Of a DNA stretch of 8,393 nucleotides, positions 1 to 6,800 are shown in pieces (within the stretch, counting starts at the first letter, position 1; every line of letters starts with the position of its first letter). A program made the position numbers and the translations under genes. A model generated the notes under the pieces. The model saw only the letters and a list, made by a program, of their open reading frames with translations, was not told where the DNA came from and ran no database searches. The stretch is from WVZH01 sp034430895 (lineage in GTDB: Bacteria > Chloroflexota > Anaerolineae > Anaerolineales > E44-bin32). The stretch lies in contig DAOUDW010000066.1 of assembly GCA_034430895.1 (NCBI GenBank), forward strand, positions 1-8,393, written 5' to 3'.

Positions 1-36
1 GGCAAACAGCCGCCCGCCACGTGGGTTGCGTACCTG

Positions 37-1671
37 TTAGGGTAGCATTCCGGCTTCCTGCAAGACTTCTGTAGCAATAGCTTCATATTCTTGCGCGCCC
101 AGATTATCTAGGCCTTCAAGATACTCTGCCCAAGCTTCGGGGGTGAGTTCTTTCTGTCCAAGAACAAACTGGAGCAAGCCTTCGTTGTAGAAGCGCTCGA
201 AGTCCGCAGCGTTATCAGCTGCAGGGATCAGTTTCTTGGCGAATCCTTCCACCCAATTCTGGGCCTGGAAGAATGAAAGATACGTATCGATCGGGGTCAT
301 CGATTTGCCGCTGAATTCTGTTGTGTAGTTGGGGTAGCGGGCGCTGATTTCCGCCAGGGTGTTGTAGAACACCAACTGGTTGCGGAGTTGGGTATATGGC
401 TGGCGCTCGGGGGCATTATAGGCTTGTTCAGGATCGATGCCATCGAGTGTGAGGAAGCCATCTGCGTCCAGGTTGAAGTTGACGCCCTCTTCACCAAAGC
501 CAAGTAGGTAGTAGCCGTCGGTGGCGATCCATTCCAACAAGCGAGCGATCGCTTCCTTCTTGCCTGCATCAACTGCGGCTTGGGAAACGGCGAAGATCTG
601 GAATTTTCCTTCGTAGAGACCGTAGTACGCCTCTCCTTCCGGTCCAGTCAAGGGGGGCAATGGCGTCCAAGTACCTTCGGGGAAGTTCTTATCGAAGGGT
701 TCGTAGTTGGATTTATTGGTTAGCGCTGCGAAGTCTTCCCACATGATACCAAAGCGTCCTTGCTTCCAGCGAGCGCGGAATTCATCCTTGCTCAACGTAG
801 GCCAGTCCGGATCGATGACGTCCGCTTCAACTAACTGGATCATCATCTGCATGGCTTCATAGTACTGGGGGTCGCGAACGTTCAATCCGAAGTTGCCTGC
901 ATCGATGAAATTCCAGAGGTCGAGAACGCCATAGGCGCCAAAAACGTAGTTGAATCGCCGGCCGAGGCCAGGTCCTTCAATGAAGCCACCCATACCAAAG
1001 GTGTCATTCTGGCCGTTGCCATCCGGATCTTGCGTGGTGAAGGCGATGGCCACTTCGAGAAGCTCTTCAGGTGTGGTGGGTGCTTCCAAACCGAGGGCAT
1101 CCAGCCAGTCCTGGCGGATAAGGAACCCTTCACGCTTGGGGATGATGGGGGGTTCGGGTAGGCCGTAAATCTGGCCATCGAAGGTCACCATACCGATGAG
1201 AATCTCATTGTTATAGTGTGTCTCGGTGCGGACCGGCATCATGTCGAACATATCGTCCACGGGTGCGAGCAGACCTAGCTCGTAATAGGTATGCAAGTTA
1301 TCGCGATTCTTGGCATCCGTCGTGCTGGTGATCTGGAACAGATCGGGCAGATCGTTTGCAGCAGCGGCTGCATTCAGTTTCGTTTCACCATCGCCTGACG
1401 GCGGGATGATGGTGTATTCGAGTTCGATGCCCAGCTCTTCAAGGATGATGTCGTAGGCAATCCAGTCCGACGGTGGTGGGCCGGATTCCGTGACGGTTGC
1501 CTGTGCCCAGAGGGTTATGGTGACCGGCTCCGCAGGTTCTTCTACCTCCGGTTCTGGCACATCGGCTTCCTCTGGTTCTTCGACGGCTGGTTTGTCCGTC
1601 GCGGTAGCACATGCTGAAAGGATCAAGGTGGCTACCAGGATCGAAACGATGATCAATCTCCAATTCTTCAT
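37..1671 (-). CDS. ABC transporter solute-binding lipoprotein (family 1, LplA-like)
   Basis: This 544-residue lipoprotein should capture an oligosaccharide or sugar outside the membrane and deliver it to the two permeases encoded upstream. Residues 1-21 form a lipoprotein signal peptide: a basic start (MKNWR), a hydrophobic stretch and the lipobox LSAC with Cys21 as the lipidated residue. Residues 29-50 are a Glu/Pro-rich acidic tether. The binding fold begins at VTITLWAQ (50-57). A DPDGNGQND calcium-loop-like motif at 215-223 is typical of LplA-type binding proteins. The ORF is open upstream to 1809, but that start would overlap the permease gene and has no signal peptide. The ATG at 1671 is preceded by AAAGGAG six bases upstream. 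It is the third gene of the operon, 83 bases after the LplC-type permease, behind a hairpin. The substrate cannot be read from sequence. Bases 1-36 downstream contain no recognisable complete terminator. The family is well supported; the ligand is unknown. Confidence 0.93.
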   Translation of the reverse strand: MKNWRLIIVSILVATLILSACATATDKPAVEEPEEADVPEPEVEEPAEPVTITLWAQATVTESGPPPSDWIAYDIILEELGIELEYTIIPPSGDGETKLNAAAAANDLPDLFQITSTTDAKNRDNLHTYYELGLLAPVDDMFDMMPVRTETHYNNEILIGMVTFDGQIYGLPEPPIIPKREGFLIRQDWLDALGLEAPTTPEELLEVAIAFTTQDPDGNGQNDTFGMGGFIEGPGLGRRFNYVFGAYGVLDLWNFIDAGNFGLNVRDPQYYEAMQMMIQLVEADVIDPDWPTLSKDEFRARWKQGRFGIMWEDFAALTNKSNYEPFDKNFPEGTWTPLPPLTGPEGEAYYGLYEGKFQIFAVSQAAVDAGKKEAIARLLEWIATDGYYLLGFGEEGVNFNLDADGFLTLDGIDPEQAYNAPERQPYTQLRNQLVFYNTLAEISARYPNYTTEFSGKSMTPIDTYLSFFQAQNWVEGFAKKLIPAADNAADFERFYNEGLLQFVLGQKELTPEAWAEYLEGLDNLGAQEYEAIATEVLQEAGMLP

Positions 1672-1677
1672 CTTCTG

Positions 1678-1684
1678 CTCCTTT
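1678..1684 (-). promoter_or_regulatory. Ribosome binding site deciding the binding-protein start
   Basis: The minus strand reads AAAGGAG, then six bases, then ATG (1671-1669). This near-perfect Shine-Dalgarno, together with the lipoprotein signal that begins directly after it, fixes the start at 1671 rather than at the upstream in-frame start at 1809. Confidence 0.85.
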
Positions 1685-1693
1685 GAAATTGTT

Positions 1694-1724
1694 GGCAATA
1701 AGGAAACCTTTGTTTCCTTTTGCC
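1694..1724 (-). promoter_or_regulatory. Intercistronic hairpin ahead of the binding-protein gene
   Basis: The 83-base gap between the second permease and the binding-protein gene contains a long inverted repeat. Its outer stem is GGCAA/TTGCC (1694-1698 with 1720-1724) and its inner stem is AGGAAAC/GTTTCCT (1701-1707 with 1712-1718). The loop is four bases, and a small asymmetric internal loop separates the two stems. No T-run follows on the transcribed strand, so it is unlikely to be an intrinsic terminator. It sits 9 bases upstream of the Shine-Dalgarno. By analogy with other binding-protein operons it could be a 5' stabiliser or processing signal that raises binding-protein expression over the permeases; this is inference. 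A weaker TGCC/GGCA pairing (1721-1724 with 1731-1734) would compete with the outer stem. Confidence 0.7.
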
Positions 1725-1754
1725 TGATACGGCATATTTCGAGTGTCCGTTTCG

Positions 1755-2633
1755 TTATTCCTTTACACCTCCTACTAAAGTCCCTTTCGTGAAGTAACGT
1801 TGAATCCATGGGTAAACCAAGAGCATGGGAATCATGGTGATGAGAACACCGGCTGCTTTCAACGACTCGACAGCCGATGTGCTGAATGCGTTGTATTCGA
1901 CGTACTCGTTGAGGCTGGATGAAATCAGAATGTTACGCAGTAGAACAGGCAGAGGCAGTAATTCGTTTTTATTCAAATACAGGAGTGGTGTGAAAAATTG
2001 ATTCCAAAAGTAAACCGCATAAAAAAGCCCGATGGTCAGTAAGATGGGTTTGGAAAGTGGCAGGATAACATGCCGCAAAACCTGGAACTCGTTCGCACCG
2101 TCCAAGCGGGCCGCTTCCTTGAGTTCAACAGGCAACTCTTCAAAGAAACTCGTCATGATGAGTGTGTTGTAAACACTTACCGCCGGTGGCAGGATGATGG
2201 ACAGATAATTATTCGTCAACTTCATGCCGGTGATCAACAGATATACAGGGATCAAGCCAGGACTGAATAAATATGTGAATAGAATGATGCCCATGATCAA
2301 TTTTCTACCAGGCATGTCGCGCGTGGAAAGCCCATAGGCAAGCGGGATGGTCAGGGTCATGCTAATGGCGACACCCAGAACGGTGATGACGACGCTGTTC
2401 CACAAGGCACGCGGGAATTGGGAGTGCGTCATCAATTGTTTGAACGCTTCTCCTGTCCATTCAGTCGGTGAAAGGAAGAAGGGTACGCCCTCGCGTGTGT
2501 ACACATCAAGCGGAATAAAAGCGGTCACAATCACGCGCCAGAAAGGGATCACGACGATTAACAGGGCGACTGTGAGGAAGATCGCAATCCCAACTTGAAA
2601 GCTAAATGCGCCTCGGGTTTTTGTTTTCAACAT
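1755..2633 (-). CDS. Carbohydrate ABC transporter permease (LplC/MalG-type)
   Basis: This is a 292-residue inner-membrane permease, the usual length for the family. About six hydrophobic segments are visible, near residues 13-38, 76-100, 112-136, 141-163, 197-218 and 260-278. The cytoplasmic EAA loop that contacts the ATPase is clear: ELKEAARLDGA, with E173-A-A and G179. The C-terminal YPWIQRYFTKGTLVGGVKE is the hallmark ending of LplC/MalG-like permeases. The start at 2633 has AGGAG seven bases upstream. That Shine-Dalgarno overlaps the stop codon of the preceding permease gene and lies partly within a 10-base palindrome (GGAGTACTCC, 2635-2644). The two permease genes are only 10 bases apart, so translational coupling is likely. 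It should pair with the 318-residue permease as a heterodimeric channel. The energising ATPase is not encoded here. Confidence 0.94.
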   Translation of the reverse strand: MLKTKTRGAFSFQVGIAIFLTVALLIVVIPFWRVIVTAFIPLDVYTREGVPFFLSPTEWTGEAFKQLMTHSQFPRALWNSVVITVLGVAISMTLTIPLAYGLSTRDMPGRKLIMGIILFTYLFSPGLIPVYLLITGMKLTNNYLSIILPPAVSVYNTLIMTSFFEELPVELKEAARLDGANEFQVLRHVILPLSKPILLTIGLFYAVYFWNQFFTPLLYLNKNELLPLPVLLRNILISSSLNEYVEYNAFSTSAVESLKAAGVLITMIPMLLVYPWIQRYFTKGTLVGGVKE

Positions 2634-2643
2634 GGGAGTACTC

Positions 2644-3600
2644 CTACCATAGACTCTGCTGAGCTAATCGCTTGGCGACACGATTTGCGACGAGGATCAA
2701 GACCAAGCCAATTGCGCCCTTGAAGAATCCCACTGCGGTTGCAAGACTGAATTCGAACTGCAAAAGACCCTGGCGATAGACCCATGTATCGAGGATGTCA
2801 CCAACGCTGTATACCGGCACCGAATACAGCACGAAGATCTGATTGAACCCGGCTTCGAGGATGTGCCCCATGCGAAGCAAGGTCACGAGTACGATGACGG
2901 GGACAATGCCGGGTAGGGAGATGTAGCGAATCCGTTGCAGCGGTGAAGCGCCATCCACGGCGGCAGCTTCGTATAGGTCAGGATTGATTCCCAAAAGAGC
3001 GGCGAGGTAAAGGATCGTGCTCCAGCCCGTCTCCTTCCAGATATCTGAAAGCACGACAACCCAGCGGAAATGCGCGGGAGATGTCAGAAATGGAATAGGT
3101 TCACCGCCGAATTTCTCGATAATATCGTTGATCAAGCCATTCGCTGGTGAAAGCAGAACGAGCAGCACGCCAAACATGACGACCCATGAGAGGAAGTGGG
3201 GTAAGTAGATCGTGGTCTGTACAAACGTGCGAAAGCGTACCAGCCAGGTCTCATGCAGTGCGATGGCCATAATGACCGCAAGGGGCAATCCCAGCAGCAA
3301 TTTTGCCAGGCTGAAGAAGATCGTGTTTACCATGAGTTCGGAAAAGTAGTACGAGTTGATGAAAGTTTCGAAGTGTTGGAAACCCACCCACGGGCTGCCC
3401 GTTACACCAAGCAAAGGTTTAAAGTCTTTGAAGGCAATCTGGGCATTCCAGAGCGGCCCGTATTTGAAGACTACGAAATAGATCAACGTGGGCGCCATCA
3501 GCAGGTACATCCAGCGAACACGCCAGATGGAACGCCACCAAAGCTTTACGCTAGATATTTCGGCGGTTGACACGATTGCAGGAGTTGTTTTTACGGTCAT
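2644..3600 (-). CDS. Sugar ABC transporter permease (LplB/MalF-type)
   Basis: This 318-residue inner-membrane permease is the first gene of the importer operon. The N-terminal pattern MYLLMAPTLIYFVVFKYGP (31-49), followed by the FKDFKP motif (58-62 region) and WVGFQHF (71-77), is characteristic of LplB-type permeases of polysaccharide or oligosaccharide importers. Hydrophobic segments are visible near residues 31-48, 93-115, 128-151, 180-203, 229-248 and 286-306. The EAA loop reads LYEAAAVDGAS, with E211-A-A and G217. The start at 3600 has GGAG six bases upstream. The gene ends 10 bases before the next permease start. It diverges from the large regulator across a 203-base control region, which suggests that the regulator governs it. 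The substrate is not determinable from sequence. Confidence 0.94.
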   Translation of the reverse strand: MTVKTTPAIVSTAEISSVKLWWRSIWRVRWMYLLMAPTLIYFVVFKYGPLWNAQIAFKDFKPLLGVTGSPWVGFQHFETFINSYYFSELMVNTIFFSLAKLLLGLPLAVIMAIALHETWLVRFRTFVQTTIYLPHFLSWVVMFGVLLVLLSPANGLINDIIEKFGGEPIPFLTSPAHFRWVVVLSDIWKETGWSTILYLAALLGINPDLYEAAAVDGASPLQRIRYISLPGIVPVIVLVTLLRMGHILEAGFNQIFVLYSVPVYSVGDILDTWVYRQGLLQFEFSLATAVGFFKGAIGLVLILVANRVAKRLAQQSLW

Positions 3601-3618
3601 CTTGGACTCCGATGAAAT

Positions 3619-3647
3619 GGATTTTGGGACGATGAGTGTCCAAATCC
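3619..3647 (-). promoter_or_regulatory. Hairpin or operator in the leader of the importer operon
   Basis: An interrupted inverted repeat has arms GGATTT/AAATCC (3619-3624 with 3642-3647) and GGAC/GTCC (3627-3630 with 3638-3641). That makes ten base pairs with a two-base bulge and a seven-base loop. It ends about ten bases before the Shine-Dalgarno of the first permease gene. It could be an mRNA leader hairpin or a protein-binding site. One arm also contains a variant of the TTTTGACG repeat found elsewhere in the intergenic region. Confidence 0.5.
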
Positions 3648-3699
3648 GTCTTCACCTGAAGCGAACATGTGACTGATAACATGGTAGCAGGTAGGGGTT

Positions 3700-3747
3700 G
3701 GATTTTGACGATACATATTTGGACAAAACCGTCCTTTTTGACGGTAC
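3700..3747. repeat. Direct repeat TTTTGACGRTAC, candidate AraC-domain binding sites
   Basis: TTTTGACGATAC (3703-3714) and TTTTGACGGTAC (3736-3747) match at 11 of 12 positions and are 33 bases apart start to start, about three helical turns. A third related copy, GGATTTTGGGACGAT (3619-3633), equals GGATTTTGACGAT (3700-3712) with a two-base insertion. AraC-family activators typically bind direct repeats, so these are candidate sites for the regulator encoded next door. No binding data exist here. Confidence 0.5.
3728..3745. repeat. Inverted repeat ACCGTC-N6-GACGGT, candidate operator
   Basis: A perfect 6-base inverted repeat with a 6-base spacer (CTTTTT) lies about 59-76 bases upstream of the regulator start. 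It overlaps the second TTTTGACG repeat and the possible rightward -35. It may be an operator. On the minus strand it is followed by a short T-run, so a weak leftward terminator is the alternative. Confidence 0.4.
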
Positions 3748-3781
3748 TACACTTGCGTGTTAATCCATAGTAAACTTATTT

Positions 3782-3801
3782 TAGCAAGAGATAGATTGCT
3801 A
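3782..3801 (+). repeat. Inverted repeat TAGCAA-N8-TTGCTA just before the regulator start
   Basis: Perfect 6-base arms (3782-3787 and 3796-3801) flank an 8-base loop, GAGATAGA. The repeat ends two bases before the ATG at 3804. The only purine-rich Shine-Dalgarno-like bases for this gene lie inside the loop and are weak. As RNA it could modulate translation of the regulator; as DNA it could be an autoregulatory site. Both roles are inference. Confidence 0.4.
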
Positions 3802-3803
3802 TC

Positions 3804-6800
3804 ATGGTGAAGTCCTTCACTCCAAATCGAGCTACCATAGGATTTATTTTCGCAAGTTTGCATACGGGCGCGAGTCGGGTAATTTGGCCCAGTCTGTTAG
3901 ATGCCGCCGAGCGGCATGAGGTAAACTTGATCTGTTTCCCCGGGGGAAGACTACAAGCCGCAGACTCATTTGAAATTCAACGCAATGCGATTTTCATCCT
4001 GGCGAGTCATGAATGCCTTGATGGGTTAATCACCTGGTCATCCTCTCTGGGCGGTGTTCTGGGAACGGCGGAGATCCGGGCCTTTCATCAGCGGTACGTT
4101 CCACTTCCGATGGTCAGTCTGGCGCAATTCATGGAGGGCATGCCCACAGTCTCTCTGGACAGCTATTTCGGGATGCGAGCCCTGGTTGCCCATTTAATCG
4201 AAGAACATGGGTTTCGGAAGCTCGCATTCATTCGAGGTCCGGAAGAACATTTTTATGCCCAGGAACGTTACCATTCCTTCCTCGATTCGCTTAAATCCTT
4301 CCATCTGCCACAAATCCCCGAGCTCATCACCCGCCCGCTACCGTGGGAATCTGGGGCGCAGGCAATCGAAATCCTGCTCGATGAGCGCAACCTAAAACCG
4401 GGGGTGGATTTCGACGTCGTCATTGCCGTCAGCGACATGATGGCCATCTGGGCGATGAAGACACTCCAGGCACGTGGCTTCGAAGTGCCTGACGACATCG
4501 CAGTGACTGGGTTTAACAATTCCATCGAAGTGCAGCTTGCCACCACACCTCTCACTACGGTCGACCTTCCTTTTTATGAGCAGGGTTCGAAAGCACTGGA
4601 TGTGCTCATGCAGCAGCTGGCGGGCGAATCTATCCCTGCATTGAGCACGCTTCCATCGAAATTGGTAGTACGGCAATCTTGTGGCTGTCCTTCGAAAGCT
4701 GTTGCACTAGCTTCTTTCTCGCCATCCGAAAATGTAGAAGATGGCGTGGAAGATGTCAGCCTCGAATATGTGCGGGCAGGCTTTTTCTCTGAGATCAAGG
4801 AAGCGGTCAATCTGGATTCACACAAAGCGAAGGATTGGCTGGAGTCCGTTTTCAGTGTGTTCATAGAATCTGCTTCAACCACTCCCGAAAATCAAGACCA
4901 GGGTCGATCAAAGGAATTTTTGTCAGTGTTGAATGATGTGATCGAAGAGGCGGTGTGGTCGGATTTTGACATTATGCATTGGCAAAACGCAATCTCGATT
5001 TTGAAGCATTGGGCTTCACGATATCTTCCGAGATCACAATGGGTGCACGTGGAAGCGCTCATTTCGCAATCGCGCGTTGTGGTCGAAGAGGCGGTTCAAC
5101 GGGCTCAGGCATACACGCAATGGCAGGCAGAGCGTGAAGCGGAAAATTTGCGCGAGATCAACCGTGCCCTGCTGACCACATTTGATATCGATTTGTTGAC
5201 CGATGTTTTGGTCGAACGGCTGCCTGCGTTGGGTATTCCAAGTGTGTATCTGGTAACGTACGAGCAGCCGACTGATGCGGAAGTGCCCGAGTATGCGCGT
5301 CTGATCTTGGCATACACGGACGATCAGCGCGCGGAGATCGAACAAGGCGGCCTTCGCTTTTTATCGAAACGCATTGTGCCGGAGGATTTCCTGCCAAAAG
5401 GGCGTCGCTTCAGCCTGGTGGTCGAGCCGGTGTATTTTCAGGATAAGTCGCTGGGATACGTCGTTTTTGAGATCGGCCCGCGCGACGGCAATATCTATGA
5501 GCTCTTGCGCAACAGCCTGGGCAGCGCGTTACAGGGGGCAATGTTGTTTCAGGAAATCCAGCAAGCCCGTATGGATGCAGAAAAAGCGGATGCGATAAAA
5601 ACCCGCTTGCTGGCAAATGTCAGCCACGAGATGCGCACACCATTGAACATCATTCTGGGATACACACAGGACACGTTGCGAACGCCGAACAAACATGAGA
5701 TCGAGTTTCCTGATTCATTATTGAACGATATCTATCAAATACACATCAACGCGGAACATCAATTGCGTGTGATTAACGATCTGCTGGATCTTTCGCGCGC
5801 CGAAATCGACGAACTCGATTTATCTTTGGAATTGCTGGACCCGCGTCAATTGGTACTGGATGCGTTTCATAGCCTCGCAGATCAATCCACGACGATGGAT
5901 GTTCAATGGAAGATCGATATCCCAGAACGCCTGCCCCAAATCTTGGCAGACGCCGTTCGCCTGCGTCAGGTATTTCTAAATTTACTCAGTAATGCCAAGA
6001 AGTACACGGAGAGTGGCGAGATCGCCATGGGGGCAGCCGTCGAGCCGCAAAGAATCCATTTCTGGGTCTCCGACACAGGTCTCGGCATCGATCCCGAACA
6101 GCAAGAACTCATCTTCGATCCTTTTGTGACGCTCGAAGATAATCGGCGTATTACAGGCGGGATTGGATTGGGGCTCTCCATCACACGTCATCTTGTCGCG
6201 CTGCATGGTGGGACGATGAAATTGGACAGTCTTCCCAAGCAGGGGGCCACTTTCCATGTCTATTTACCCCTTCCTGCTCTCGATCAGGCGAAACCCATCC
6301 GTCAGGAAGACTTGTCGTCCGTACTGCTGCTGATTTCATCGTACGATGAACCGACGCTTGAAATCGCGGAGATGTGCCAGCGAGAGAATCTGGAAATCGT
6401 GAAAATTCACGATCGTGAGGATCTGGATGCGGTGTTGATCACAACAAAACCCGTTGCCCTTGCATGGGACTTGACCAGTGCACAGCCGAGCGACTGGGCT
6501 CTCGTGCGTTGCCTGCGGCATTATCCGAATCTGAGTAAAACGCCGTTCATTCTCTACGGACAGCCAACCGATTCGCAGGTGGGCTTGACGGGCTTTGTGG
6601 TCAAGTCGTCGGACACGGAGACCCTGTACGATGCAATCGTTGCCATGAACCCCAACCAGGGAGCGGGCCCGATCTTGATTGTGGATGACGATGCTCAAAT
6701 CCGTGAGGCCCATCAGGCGTTGGTGGAAAAAGGTTTTCCCGGTATACCTGTTCAGTTGGCTGAAGATGGGCAAACCGCATTGGCCTTAATGGAAAAGGAA

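Larger units (their letters stand above)
3601..3803. promoter_or_regulatory. Divergent control region between transporter operon and regulator
   Basis: This 203-base non-coding region must hold the promoters of both the importer operon (leftward) and the regulator (rightward). It is rich in repeats, listed separately. An additional inverted repeat CATGT/ACATG (3666-3670 with 3679-3683) is present. A nonamer ATTTGGACA occurs on the plus strand at 3717-3725 and on the minus strand at 3645-3637. A possible rightward -35 is TTGACG at 3738-3743, but the sequence 17 bases on (TAATCC) is a poor -10. I found no convincing sigma-70 promoter leftward. Promoters that depend on the AraC-type activator often have weak core elements, so this is compatible with activation. 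Confidence 0.75.

Noticed and set aside
17..24. Palindrome CCACGTGG near the left edge
   Set aside because: It is eight bases only, with no T-run or matching outer stem inside the window, so it is compatible with chance. A terminator could extend beyond the edge but cannot be seen.
1672..1809. Extension of the binding-protein gene to a start at 1809
   Set aside because: The extra 46 residues overlap the second permease gene, carry no signal peptide, and lack a ribosome site. The ATG at 1671 has both a signal peptide and a ribosome site.
3728..3745. Intrinsic terminator on the minus strand
   Set aside because: The stem is only six pairs and there is no gene upstream on that strand for it to terminate. 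An operator reading fits the divergent promoter better.
6336..6773. Open frame of 145 codons on the minus strand inside the regulator gene
   Set aside because: It lies wholly opposite well-conserved receiver coding sequence and has no recognisable domain. Other long antisense frames within the permease, regulator and lexA genes were rejected for the same reason.
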